Positions 1 to 8,868 of a stretch of DNA of 17,500 nucleotides are shown piece after piece. The notes under the pieces were generated by a model, which worked only from the letters and a program-made list of their open reading frames with translations, was not told where the DNA came from and searched no databases. Made by a program: the position numbers and the translations under genes. Each line of letters opens with the position of its first letter. Position 1 is the stretch's first letter. The DNA comes from Nymphaea colorata (taxonomy: Eukaryota > Streptophyta > Magnoliopsida > Nymphaeales > Nymphaeaceae): positions 1-17,500 of the forward strand of contig NW_022205013.1 in the NCBI RefSeq assembly GCF_008831285.2. Direction: 5' to 3'.

Positions 1-1309
1 AAGCTATTATCGCAAAAATCGGTGAATACAACCAACTATCATTAAGAATTTCGTCTTTGGACCAAAAACAAGCGAGGGGTGGAATACCACAAAGAGAAAG
101 TGTACCTAAAAAAAAAGTTGTTTTTGTAATTGGCATATATTTAGTTAAACCGCCCATAAGAACCATGTTCTGACTCTTAGTCGGAGAATACCCAATAATG
201 GGTTCCATGGAATGAATGATTGATCCAGACCCTAAAAACAATAATGCTTTAGAATAAGCATGAGTGATCAAATGGAATAAAGCGGCTCGATAAGAACCTA
301 TACCCAAAGCTAACATAATGTATCCCAATTGAGACATCGTGGAATAAGCTAAACTTCTCTTAATATCTCTTTGAGCAAGAGCTAAGGTAGCTCCTAATAG
401 TACCGTTATTACACCTATCAAAGATATGATATTCATTATGTAAGGTATGGCTATGAAAAGAGGAAGAAGCCGAGCTACAAGAAAAATTCCTGCGGCTACC
501 ATAGTAGCCGCATGTATCAGAGCCGAAATAGGAGTGGGTCCCTCCATAGCATCAGGTAACCATACATGAAGTGGGAATTGCGCAGATTTAGCAACTGCAC
601 CGAGGAATAATAAGAAGGCACAAAGCGTAGCAAATGAGGAATTCATCTCATTGTTATTAATGATCGAATCATTGAATATTTCGAATAAATCCTGAAATTC
701 GAAACTACCTGTTATTAAATAAAAACCTAGGATTCCTAATAATAAACCAAAATCCCCCACACGATTGGTCACAAACGCTTTTTGACAGGCATTTGCTGCA
801 ATTGGTCGGGTAAACCAAAAACCTATTAACAGATAGGAACACATTCCCACTAGTTCCCAAAAAATATGGATTTGTATCAAATTGGGACTAGTAACTAATC
901 CCAGCATCGCTGTATTGAAAAAACTCATATAAGCAAAAAATCTCAAATATCCTCGGTCATGAGACATATAATTATCACTATAGATAAGAACCAGGATTCC
1001 AACAGTAGTGATTAATATCGACATAATAGAAGTAAGTGGATCAATCAAGTAGCCGAATTCTAAGGAAAAATCACTAGTGATGCTCCAAGACCATAGATAT
1101 TCATAAATTGAGCTACCATTGATTTGCTGGATCGCCAGCTTAGTGGAAAAGACCATAACTATACTTAACAATAAAACAGCGGGAAAAGCCCATATACGAC
1201 GAATATTTTTTGTTGCTGTCGGATTAAGCAGGAGTTCCAATCCTATTAACATAGTAACTAGAAGCGGAACGAAAGGTATAATCCATGCATATTGATATGT
1301 GCGTTCCAT
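1..1309 (-). CDS. ndhF: NDH complex subunit F (NdhF, NuoL-like), 5' part only
   Basis: This is a large antiporter-like membrane subunit of the thylakoid NDH complex, which passes electrons from ferredoxin to plastoquinone and pumps protons. The frame is open from the ATG at 1309-1307 to the left edge, 436 codons of a family that is usually about 740, so the C-terminal part lies outside. It begins [13 protein letters not shown]. Seen inside are the proton-channel motif WELVG (Glu152) and Lys241 in [20 protein letters not shown], both typical of the NuoL/NdhF family, and many hydrophobic segments. A second in-frame ATG lies two codons upstream (1315-1313). I chose 1309 because the family starts with ME(H/R)TYQYAW. 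No frameshift or internal stop was found in the visible part. The gene diverges from rpl32, separated by a long spacer. Confidence 0.97.
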   Translation of the reverse strand, partial: MERTYQYAWIIPFVPLLVTMLIGLELLLNPTATKNIRRIWAFPAVLLLSIVMVFSTKLAIQQINGSSIYEYLWSWSITSDFSLEFGYLIDPLTSIMSILITTVGILVLIYSDNYMSHDRGYLRFFAYMSFFNTAMLGLVTSPNLIQIHIFWELVGMCSYLLIGFWFTRPIAANACQKAFVTNRVGDFGLLLGILGFYLITGSFEFQDLFEIFNDSIINNNEMNSSFATLCAFLLFLGAVAKSAQFPLHVWLPDAMEGPTPISALIHAATMVAAGIFLVARLLPLFIAIPYIMNIISLIGVITVLLGATLALAQRDIKRSLAYSTMSQLGYIMLALGIGSYRAALFHLITHAYSKALLFLGSGSIIHSMEPIIGYSPTKSQNMVLMGGLTKYMPITKTTFFLGTLSLCGIPPLACFWSKDEILNDSWLYSPIFAIIA

Positions 1310-1537
1310 AACCATAATAATAAAATTAAATCAAACCTTTTTCCTCTATTTTCTTCTAATTAATTATATTAATTATTGTTCCCAATTCACATTCATCACC
1401 AGTTCTTATTTATTTTTTTTTTTAACACAAACCAAAATAAGGATACGAAAAGAATATTCTTTTTTATTAATCTCGCTCTTCCTCGACTATTTAAAATTTG
1501 ACCCAAGGAGTTACAATTGAATTGGTCAAATGATATA

Positions 1538-1559
1538 ATTAAGCAAATTATTGCTTAAT
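1538..1559. repeat. Small perfect hairpin, 9-bp stem with 4-base loop
   Basis: The arms ATTAAGCAA (1538-1546) and TTGCTTAAT (1551-1559) are exact reverse complements around the loop ATTA. It lies about 230 bases upstream of the ndhF start. It could fold in the ndhF leader RNA, but an AT-rich chance palindrome is also plausible. Confidence 0.6.
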
Positions 1560-1720
1560 ACTAGGGGTGAAGTAATTATTAGCTTTTGATATGGATCATG
1601 AGATCCGCAAATAACTCAACCCAACAAGATCTTTTATCCAAAATCATTAACTAATTTAAATTTAATTTGAAACTGATTGATTGGCTTCCACCAGAACTTG
1701 TGGGAAATTCTATGATACTT

Positions 1721-1766
1721 GTAACCTCCCATATGGGTGAAGTAAGAAGGTGAAGTAAGAGGTTAC
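1721..1766. repeat. 13-bp tandem duplication inside an 8-bp inverted repeat
   Basis: GGTGAAGTAAGA occurs twice in tandem as 13-base units (1736-1748 and 1749-1761, differing only in the last base). The pair is enclosed by GTAACCTC (1721-1728) and GAGGTTAC (1759-1766), which are exact reverse complements. CCCATATGGG (1728-1737) is a further small palindrome. This is probably slippage-derived spacer structure; no function is indicated. Confidence 0.55.
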
Positions 1767-1784
1767 TTAAATTGCCTTAATCAA

Positions 1785-1806
1785 GTTCAAGTAATGTTCA
1801 AGTAAT
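1785..1806. repeat. 11-bp tandem duplication
   Basis: GTTCAAGTAAT is repeated exactly, at 1785-1795 and 1796-1806, in the ndhF-rpl32 spacer. It looks like a simple slippage duplication. Confidence 0.6.
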
Positions 1807-2428
1807 GGATCATTGAACAAAAGTATTATTCGAATCGTGGGGGCGCTATGCTTTAATGGGATCAATTGGTAGAGAAAATCTTATTGTTTTATCTCATGTA
1901 GGTAATTAATTTCTGGTTATTGTTATTAAATGTATTACGACGGTAGGTATATGTAGGTTATATATATGGTCTATTTGAAATAGACTGAGATAGGAATTGT
2001 AACCTTTTATTTTATTTATTTTTCTTTTTATATTATTTATCTGCGGGGGTCGATTTCATCGGTAGTTGATACCATCGATCCTAATGAATGGAGATATGAA
2101 ACAATTAGTACAATTTTCTTTCTTCTGAGATTTTCATTGTATGCAATAATAATGATAATGAATACTTCAAAAAGAGAAAAAAGATAACTATTTTTTTCTA
2201 TGAGAGTTATACCTAGCGAATCGAATCTCCTTTCTTTTTATTCTCCAACTTGAGTTTGAGTCCCTAGCAATAATTTAGTTTAGTCCCTATTATATGCTAT
2301 ATGCGCATATTTGTATGTTATGAAGAAAATCTATAAACTAAATAATAGATATATGAATAGAAAGAATTAATGATCTATTTTGAACAATACATGTCTTTCA
2401 CATTCAACTTAGAAAAGTTCATTTTTGC

Positions 2429-2587
2429 ATGGCGGTTCCAAAAAAACGTACTTCTATATCAAAAAAGCATATTCGTAGAAATTTTTGGAAGAGAAAGGGA
2501 TATTGGGCAGCGGTAAAAGCTTTTTCTTTAGCTAAATCCATTTCTACCGGTTATTCAAAAGGTTTTTTTGTACGACAAAAAAAATGA
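2429..2587 (+). CDS. rpl32: 50S ribosomal protein L32, plastid
   Basis: This is a small basic protein of the plastid large ribosomal subunit. The ORF is 52 codons plus TGA, starting [20 protein letters not shown] and ending FFVRQKK, which matches plastid L32 in start, lysine/arginine-rich N-terminus and length (family roughly 50-57). It reads + and diverges from ndhF, and is followed on the same strand by trnL-UAG. The ATG is fixed by the conserved MAVPKKR start. Some plant lineages have moved rpl32 to the nucleus; here it appears intact, which argues against those lineages. Confidence 0.96.
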   Translation: MAVPKKRTSISKKHIRRNFWKRKGYWAAVKAFSLAKSISTGYSKGFFVRQKK

Positions 2588-3007
2588 AATAAAAAAAGCA
2601 AAGAATAAATAATAATGTGATAAGAAACCCTTCAAATGATCTAAATCAACATCAATCAATGATTGGATAAATTAATGATTCTGTATCATATATTGGGCCC
2701 TCAAAATGGCACTATTTGTGTTTTAAAGGGCGTTATTAGACGCAAGATACAAGGTTCAATATAGTGAATAGAGTGCATTTTTATATGATTTGCGAGATGG
2801 GGATTGCCATTTTCCCCATCGATTCACTATTTTCCCCATCGATTCACTATTACTAAGCTTTAAGGTAAGCTAGTAACAATTATGGAACCTTCAAATATTG
2901 ACTTGAATGGCTATTCTTCGATTGATTCAATAATCATCTATTGCAATTGCATTGAACCTCTCAATATCGACGATTGAATATGCATGAGTTAGTATTACTT
3001 CGAACAA
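2588..3007. other. rpl32-trnL-UAG intergenic spacer
   Basis: This is 420 bases of AT-rich spacer without a gene. It contains the rpl32 3' end region, a 20-bp tandem duplication with a nearby hairpin (listed separately), and whatever promoter serves trnL-UAG. TTGACT at 2898-2903 resembles a -35 box, but no good TATAAT-like hexamer sits at the right distance, so I do not call a promoter. Confidence 0.8.
2796..2849. repeat. 20-bp tandem duplication with overlapping hairpin
   Basis: The 20-base unit TTTTCCCCATCGATTCACTA is present twice with no mismatch, at 2810-2829 and 2830-2849. GATGGGGA at 2796-2803 is the exact reverse complement of TCCCCATC at 2813-2820, giving an 8-bp stem with a 9-base loop; it could equally pair with the second copy. 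The position downstream of rpl32 would suit a 3' end hairpin, but this is only inference. Confidence 0.75.
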
Positions 3008-3087
3008 GCCGCCATGGTGAAATCGGTAGACACGCTGTTCTTAGGAAGCAGTGCTAGAGCATCTCGGTTCGAGTCCGAGTGGCGGCA
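3008..3087 (+). tRNA. trnL-UAG: tRNA-Leu (UAG)
   Basis: This is an 80-base class II tRNA gene. The acceptor stem pairs GCCGCCA with TGGCGGC over all 7 bp, with discriminator A. The anticodon stem CTGTT/AGCAG (with one G:T pair) encloses loop CTTAGGA, giving anticodon TAG at 3042-3044. A long variable arm and the T-loop GTTCGAGTC follow. It decodes CUN leucine codons. No intron is present; CCA is not encoded, as usual in plastids. Confidence 0.97.
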
Positions 3088-3202
3088 TTCTCTAAAACAA
3101 AAAAGGACACAACGGATCCTTTAATTCGATACCATATTTACATTCGGTAATTAAGGAAGGGTTCCCTTTTTTTATAACTATAAAAACAAAAAATGATTGT
3201 TT

Positions 3203-4129
3203 ATGATATTTGCAACTTTAGAACATATATTAACTCACATATCTTTTTCGATCATTTCAATTGTGATTCCTACTCATCTGATGACCTTGGTCTATGAAAT
3301 TGTAGGACTATGTGATTCGTCAGAAAAAGGCATGATAGCTACTTTTTTCTGTATAACAGGATTATTAGTTACTCGTTGGATTTATTCGGGACATGTACCA
3401 TTAAGTGATCTATATGAATCATTAATGTTCCTTTCATGGAGTTTCTCCCTTATTCATATAGTTCCATATTTTAGAAACTATAAGAATTTTTTCAGTAAAA
3501 TAACCGCCCCAAGCGCTATTTTAACCCAAGGCTTTGCCACTTCGGGTCTTTTAACTAAAATGCATCAATCCGCAATATTAGTGCCTGCTCTCCAATCCCG
3601 TTGGTTAATGATGCACGTAAGTATGATGTTGTTGAGCTATGCAGCTCTTTTATGTGGATCATTATTATCCATAACTCTCCTGGTCATTACGTTTAGAAGA
3701 AAGATAGATATTTTCGGTAAAACCAATCATTTATTAATTAGTTCATTTTCTTTTGATGAGACCCAATACGTGAATTTTTCGTTTAGAAATTATCACAGGT
3801 ATCAATTGACTCAGCGATTGGATTCTTGGAGTTATCGTGTCATTGGCTTGGGTTTTACCCTTTTAACTATAGGTATTCTTTCAGGAGCAGTATGGGCTAA
3901 TGAGGCATGGGGATCTTATTGGAATTGGGACCCCAAAGAAACCTGGGCATTTATTACTTGGACCGTATTCGCGATTTATTTACATACTAGAACAAATAAA
4001 AGTTTGCAAGGTGCAAATTCAGCAATTGTGGCTTCTATGGGATTTCTTATAATTTGGATCTGCTATTTTGGGGTCAATCTATTAGGAAGAGGGCTACATA
4101 GTTATGGTTCATTCACATTAAACATCTAA
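3203..4129 (+). CDS. ccsA: Cytochrome c biogenesis protein CcsA (heme attachment)
   Basis: CcsA is a multi-pass thylakoid membrane protein that, with nuclear Ccs1, carries heme to the lumen and attaches it to c-type cytochromes such as cytochrome f. The product is 308 residues, starting [16 protein letters not shown]. The tryptophan-rich heme-handling WWD motif [13 protein letters not shown] is at about residues 236-248. Candidate heme-ligand histidines include His138 (LMMHVSMM) and His299 (GLHSYG). The frame is also open two codons upstream to a TTG at 3197, but the conserved start is the ATG at 3203. It is slightly short for the family (usually about 310-330), the variable part being the middle loop. 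It lies downstream of trnL-UAG and converges with ndhD. Confidence 0.96.
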   Translation: MIFATLEHILTHISFSIISIVIPTHLMTLVYEIVGLCDSSEKGMIATFFCITGLLVTRWIYSGHVPLSDLYESLMFLSWSFSLIHIVPYFRNYKNFFSKITAPSAILTQGFATSGLLTKMHQSAILVPALQSRWLMMHVSMMLLSYAALLCGSLLSITLLVITFRRKIDIFGKTNHLLISSFSFDETQYVNFSFRNYHRYQLTQRLDSWSYRVIGLGFTLLTIGILSGAVWANEAWGSYWNWDPKETWAFITWTVFAIYLHTRTNKSLQGANSAIVASMGFLIIWICYFGVNLLGRGLHSYGSFTLNI

Positions 4130-4203
4130 TTGAAGAAAAAAACTGCAGAATACATAGAAAGATTGTACACATACCCTTTCATTCTCATATACCCCTCTCA
4201 TAT

Positions 4204-4233
4204 ACCATAATATTATTAACCATAATATTATTA
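4204..4233. repeat. 15-bp tandem duplication
   Basis: ACCATAATATTATTA occurs twice head to tail, at 4204-4218 and 4219-4233, with no mismatch. It sits between the ccsA stop and the large stem-loop and is probably a slippage product in AT-rich DNA. Confidence 0.65.
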
Positions 4234-4274
4234 TCTCATTTATACATTATATGTATAAGGTGAAAGATATATAT

Positions 4275-4328
4275 GTAATCAGAAATATCTGTAGTTAAAT
4301 AATAAAAACTACAGATATTTCTGATTAC
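4275..4328. terminator. Perfect 22-bp stem-loop between convergent ccsA and ndhD
   Basis: The left arm (4275-4296, starting GTAATCAGAAATATCTG) and right arm (4307-4328) are exact reverse complements over 22 bp, around a 10-base A-rich loop (4297-4306). Because it is symmetric it would fold in the 3' RNA of both ccsA and ndhD. In plastids such 3' inverted repeats mainly stop exonucleases and define mature 3' ends rather than terminate transcription efficiently, so 'terminator' here means an RNA 3' end element. The loop is also a typical place for small inversions between related plants. Confidence 0.75.
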
Positions 4329-4492
4329 AATTTCCTTCATTTAATTGCATTTTTGACTTGATAGAAGGAAAAATCTTCTTTTCCTTTTGATTGGTCTAGC
4401 CAACGATTGATTTGTTTGTAAACAGCAGTGCAGGATTATTGGATTGGATCTTCTGTGCTGCCCATAACCATAAAAAAATCCATCCATGAAAG

Positions 4493-5995
4493 CTACCCAT
4501 GAAAGTAATTAGATAGAATAGTTTCTACCTTGTCAACTGATAGTGAAAGAACGAAATCTGGATAAATACCAATACCTATTATAGGTAAAAGGATACACAT
4601 CAAAATAAAGATTTCTCGTGGTCCAGAATCCACAAAGTGAGACTTGGGAACATTGAATAACCTGTATCCATAGAACATCTGGCGTGACATAGATAATGAA
4701 TAAATAGGAGTTAATATCATTCCAATTGCCATTACAAAAGTAATTAGTATTTTTGACATTACAAGGTATTTTGGGCTAGTAATTATTCCCAAAAATATCA
4801 CAAATTCTGCAACAAAACCACTCATTCCTGGTAATGCGAGAGAAGCCATTGAGAAGCTACTGAACATCGTAAAGATTCTTGGCATTAGTATAGCTATTCC
4901 CCCCATTTCGTTAAGATAACGAAGACGTATTCTATCATAACTTGTTCCTGCCAGGAAAAAAAGTGCAGCACCAATAAATCCATGAGAGATGATTTGTAAA
5001 ATAGCTCCATTGAGTCCCGCATCGGTTATAGAACTAATTCCTATTATTATGAAACCCATATGAGATACGGAAGAATAGGCTATTCTCTTTTTTAAATTGC
5101 GTTGACCAAGAGAAGTTAAAGCTGCATAGATTATTTGAATAGTCCCTACTATCATCAACCAAGGAGAAAATATGGAATGGGCGTGGGGTAATAATTCCAT
5201 ATTGACCCGAACCAACCCGTATGCTCCCATTTTTAATAAGATTCCAGCTAGAAGCATACATGTACTGTAATGCGCCTCTCCATGGGTATCTGGCAACCAT
5301 GTATGTAAAGGTATGATCGGTGATTTGACAGCATAAGCAATAAGGAAACCCAAATAAAATATTATTTCCAATGCCACGGGATACGATTGATTAGCTAATG
5401 TTTCAAAATTTAATGTTGGTTCATTGGAACCATATAAACCCATACCTAGAACTCCCATTAAGAGAAAAATGGAACCTCCTGCAGTGTACAAAATGAACTT
5501 TGTAGCTGAGTACAGACGTTTCTTTCCTCCCCACATGGATAAAAGTAGGTAAACAGGAATTAATTCTAATTCCCACATGATGAAAAAAAGTAAGAGGTCT
5601 CGAGAAGAAAATGATCCTATTTGACCACTGTACATTGCTAACATCAGGAAATGGAACAATCGCGAATTTCGGGTAACTGGCCAAGCCGCTGAAGTAGCTA
5701 AAGTAGTGATAAATCCTGTCAATAAAATGGGTCCTATAGAAAGTCCGTCGATTCCGAGTCTCCAGTGAAAATCAAAAATATTTATCCAGTTAAAGTCTTC
5801 TTCCAATTGGATTAATGGATCGTCCAATTTAAAATGATAACAGAATACGTAGGTCGTTAGAAGGAGTTCAAATAAGCAGATACAGATAGTATACCATCGA
5901 ACTACCTTATTTCCTCTATGAGGGAAAAGAGCAATTAAGGAACCCGCGGATATGGGCAAAACAACAATGATTGTTAACCAATAAAAATCACTCAT
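4493..5995 (-). CDS. ndhD: NDH complex subunit D (NdhD, NuoM-like)
   Basis: This is an antiporter-like proton-pumping membrane subunit of the thylakoid NDH complex. The product is 500 residues, the usual family size, with about a dozen or more hydrophobic segments. Family hallmarks are [10 protein letters not shown] (key Glu142) and [20 protein letters not shown] (Lys224 onward). It starts [14 protein letters not shown] from an encoded ATG at 5995-5993. In many plants, including tobacco and Arabidopsis, the start is an ACG edited to AUG in the RNA; that is not needed here. The frame is open six further codons to a GTG at 6013, which I reject as a start. It lies 126 bases downstream of psaC and is known to be cotranscribed with it in other plants. 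No internal stop was found. Confidence 0.96.
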   Translation of the reverse strand: MSDFYWLTIIVVLPISAGSLIALFPHRGNKVVRWYTICICLFELLLTTYVFCYHFKLDDPLIQLEEDFNWINIFDFHWRLGIDGLSIGPILLTGFITTLATSAAWPVTRNSRLFHFLMLAMYSGQIGSFSSRDLLLFFIMWELELIPVYLLLSMWGGKKRLYSATKFILYTAGGSIFLLMGVLGMGLYGSNEPTLNFETLANQSYPVALEIIFYLGFLIAYAVKSPIIPLHTWLPDTHGEAHYSTCMLLAGILLKMGAYGLVRVNMELLPHAHSIFSPWLMIVGTIQIIYAALTSLGQRNLKKRIAYSSVSHMGFIIIGISSITDAGLNGAILQIISHGFIGAALFFLAGTSYDRIRLRYLNEMGGIAILMPRIFTMFSSFSMASLALPGMSGFVAEFVIFLGIITSPKYLVMSKILITFVMAIGMILTPIYSLSMSRQMFYGYRLFNVPKSHFVDSGPREIFILMCILLPIIGIGIYPDFVLSLSVDKVETILSNYFHG

Positions 5996-6121
5996 AGTAA
6001 AGACAAAATACACTTTGATTTGACCAGAAAAACCCGCGCTCGGATTTTTTTATTTATCGAGTACGGGTTTTTGTCGGTAAAGAGGAATCAAATGGATTCA
6101 AGGGGAGTTTTTTGTAACGTA

Positions 6122-6773
<652 letters not shown>

Positions 6774-7079
6774 TTATTTATTCAATAAATTTGATTGATT
6801 GATACGAGTTGATTTTCTGTTACGATAGATCGAAGAAACAATAGCTGGTCCAATAGCTGCTTCGGCGGCTGCAATAGCGATAACAAAGATCGAGAAAACG
6901 TCTCCCTTTAATTGGCGACTATCAAATAAATCAGAAAATGTTATGAGATTCATATTAACAGCATTCAGTATAAGTTCAAGACACATAAGTGCTCTAACCA
7001 TGTTTCGACTTGTGATCAATCCATAGATACCAATAGAAAATAAATAGGCACTCAAAACAAGTACATGCTCGAGCATCAT
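6774..7079 (-). CDS. ndhE: NDH complex subunit E (NdhE, NuoK-like)
   Basis: This is a small membrane subunit of the NDH proton-pumping arm. The product is 101 residues, the standard length, starting [14 protein letters not shown] and ending [10 protein letters not shown]. Three hydrophobic segments are visible. The two buried glutamates typical of NuoK are present: Glu35 ([11 protein letters not shown]) and Glu73 ([10 protein letters not shown]). The start at 7079 is supported by a GAGGAG ribosome-binding site seven bases upstream and by the family N-terminus; an upstream non-conserved extension to 7097 is rejected. ndhG lies upstream and psaC downstream on the same strand. Confidence 0.96.
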   Translation of the reverse strand: MMLEHVLVLSAYLFSIGIYGLITSRNMVRALMCLELILNAVNMNLITFSDLFDSRQLKGDVFSIFVIAIAAAEAAIGPAIVSSIYRNRKSTRINQSNLLNK

Positions 7080-7086
7080 TGACCAA

Positions 7087-7092
7087 CTCCTC
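7087..7092 (-). promoter_or_regulatory. Ribosome-binding site of ndhE
   Basis: GAGGAG on the - strand lies 7 bases before the ndhE ATG at 7079. This is a good match to the anti-Shine-Dalgarno end of plastid 16S rRNA and supports the chosen start over an in-frame extension, which would overlap it. Confidence 0.7.
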
Positions 7093-7371
7093 GTCAATCT
7101 CGATTCATTTCAATATAAACAACAATTCAACTGATTCGATTAATTAAATGAGAAGATTCTACTGAATCTAATTCAATTATCAATCCATATAATATATATA
7201 AGAAATACAGTACCAAAAAAGACACTGAAATGGGTCGTCGAACTAACAAAAACTTTGAAATATGTCTCATGAACAATATTCCAATTTAGGGTGGACAGAT
7301 AGATGCGATAACAATTACACGGAGGTTGCTTTATTTTATTTGGTTGGTTTGTTATTTCCAATTCTAAGTAT

Positions 7372-7905
7372 CTATTCCCGGCGAGCCATAGCAATTGCGC
7401 CCACTAAGGAAACTAAAAGGATTATAGAAATCAGTTCAAATGGAAGATAAAAATCTGTTGATAAATGAATCCCAATCTGTTGAACATTACTTGTCAGGTC
7501 CTGTTCTATGATCTGGTTTGATCTTGTAGTCCAAATAATCCCGTACCATGACGTGTTTGGGATAGTAGCAATTAGTGAAAAAAAAATACTTGTACAAACT
7601 AGCGAAGTGAATCCATCTCCGACAGTCCAAAAATGAAAAGAATTGTAATATTCTGAACCATTCATAAACATCACAGCAAATAAGATTAAGACATTTATGG
7701 CTCCCACGTAAATAAGTAGCTGCGCAGCAGCTACAAAATAAGAGTTCGATGGAATATAAAATAAAGATATACAAACAAGAACCAATCCCAAGGAAAAGGC
7801 AGAATAAATTGGATTGGTAAGTAATACCACTCCTAGACCTCCTACTATAAGACCTGATCCCAGAGATACTAAAAGAATATCATGTATTGGCGCAGGTAAA
7901 TCCAT
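7372..7905 (-). CDS. ndhG: NDH complex subunit G (NdhG, NuoJ-like)
   Basis: This is a membrane subunit of the NDH complex, located next to NdhE in the proton-pumping arm of complex I-type enzymes. The product is 177 residues, close to the usual 176-178, starting [20 protein letters not shown] and ending AIAMARRE. About five hydrophobic segments are visible, including the conserved stretch [19 protein letters not shown] near residues 63-81. The ATG at 7905 matches the family start. It lies in the same-strand series ndhI-ndhG-ndhE, with a 292-base AT-rich spacer before ndhE in which I see no gene. Confidence 0.96.
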   Translation of the reverse strand: MDLPAPIHDILLVSLGSGLIVGGLGVVLLTNPIYSAFSLGLVLVCISLFYIPSNSYFVAAAQLLIYVGAINVLILFAVMFMNGSEYYNSFHFWTVGDGFTSLVCTSIFFSLIATIPNTSWYGIIWTTRSNQIIEQDLTSNVQQIGIHLSTDFYLPFELISIILLVSLVGAIAMARRE

Positions 7906-8248
7906 TATGTGTTAAATAAGCGATAAATAAGTCAAAATATCTCATGATCTTACTGGTCGGGAAAAAGTGGGTTACCCTTTTTTATATCTAATAGTTCTTA
8001 CCCCAGCGTGGTGTGGGTTTATGTAGATTGAGTTAATCAATTGAACGGGCCAATCTTGCTTTTGTCTTTAGTCGAAACAGAGTTCGTAATTTCATATTTT
8101 TAATTAAACAAATAAGGGCTATGGCTATAATGGCTATATATATTTATATATTCAAAAAGTAGTTATAATCCTCACAAATCTAGTTATTCTTTGTCTGACA
8201 TGAAAGAAACTTACCTACTTTTGATCAAAACTTAGTCTTATTTTTAAT
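7906..8248. other. ndhI-ndhG intergenic spacer
   Basis: This is 343 AT-rich bases without a gene. It contains a 9-bp tandem duplication ATGGCTATA (8121-8129 and 8130-8138) and a TA-rich tract after it. No regulatory site could be assigned. Confidence 0.75.
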
Positions 8249-8788
8249 TTAATTGGTAATCGTTCTTGAATCAAGGGGTTTCTCCATAGATATTTTTATT
8301 GGAGTTGAGTTCATAATTGTTCGAACTGTGTAATCTCCAATTACAGACATTGGTAACCGACCCAAAGCAATTTGATTATAATTTAATTCGTGACGATCGT
8401 AGGTGGAAAGTTCATATTCTTCAGTCATTGATAAACAGTTTGTGGGGCAATACTCCACGCAATTACCACAAAATATACAGATTCCGAAATCAATACTATA
8501 ATTAAGCAATCGTTTCTTTCTAATATCTGTTTCTAATCGCCAATCAACAACAGGTAGATCTATCGGACATACGCGAACACATACTTCACAAGCAATGCAT
8601 TTATCAAATTCAAAGTGGATTCGCCCACGGAAACGCTCTGATGTGATCGATTTTTCATAAGGATATTGAATAGTTACAGGTAAACGATTTGCGTGAGATA
8701 AGGTAATCATGAAACTTTGACCAATGTATCTTGCAGCTCGTACTGTCTGTTGACCATAATTCATGAACCCAGTCACCATAGGAAACAT
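8249..8788 (-). CDS. ndhI: NDH complex Fe-S subunit I (NdhI, NuoI-like)
   Basis: This is a peripheral stromal subunit carrying two 4Fe-4S clusters that pass electrons toward plastoquinone. The product is 179 residues, within the family range (about 167-180). The cluster motifs are [12 protein letters not shown] (Cys64, 67, 70, 74) and [12 protein letters not shown] (Cys104, 107, 110, 114), the second being followed by [20 protein letters not shown]. The start [20 protein letters not shown] is the conserved plastid N-terminus. It lies 80 bases downstream of ndhA exon 2 on the same strand, as expected for a polycistronic transcript. Confidence 0.97.
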   Translation of the reverse strand: MFPMVTGFMNYGQQTVRAARYIGQSFMITLSHANRLPVTIQYPYEKSITSERFRGRIHFEFDKCIACEVCVRVCPIDLPVVDWRLETDIRKKRLLNYSIDFGICIFCGNCVEYCPTNCLSMTEEYELSTYDRHELNYNQIALGRLPMSVIGDYTVRTIMNSTPIKISMEKPLDSRTITN

Positions 8789-8868
8789 ATATCGTGAATA
8801 TCCATGAATAATTTGATGTTTCTTTCTCTTGCTTGAGAGAGGATAAGAATCTGGAATATCCTATTCTG

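Larger units (their letters stand above)
1310..2428. other. ndhF-rpl32 intergenic spacer
   Basis: This 1.1-kb AT-rich spacer lies between the divergent ndhF (-) and rpl32 (+) genes, so it should carry the promoters and 5' leaders of both. I see no gene in it. It holds several short repeats listed separately, and a 12-bp palindrome ATATGCGCATAT at 2299-2310. No convincing -35/-10 pair could be fixed by eye. In plants generally this spacer is one of the fastest-changing plastid regions. Confidence 0.85.
4130..4492. other. ccsA-ndhD convergent spacer
   Basis: This is a 363-base spacer between the 3' ends of ccsA (+) and ndhD (-). It contains no gene. It holds a 15-bp tandem duplication and a strong 22-bp stem-loop, both listed separately. 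Confidence 0.85.

Noticed and set aside
1299-1520. Small + strand open frame over the ndhF start and leader
   Set aside because: It is rich in Phe, Ile, Leu and Tyr from AT-rich DNA, overlaps ndhF on the other strand and resembles no known protein.
3197-3202. Upstream TTG start for ccsA
   Set aside because: The conserved family start is the ATG at 3203; the extra two codons are not conserved.
7262-7450. 62-codon + strand open frame between ndhE and ndhG starting MSHEQYSNLGW
   Set aside because: It overlaps the ndhG 3' end on the opposite strand, has no recognisable homologue or ribosome-binding site, and lies in a spacer.
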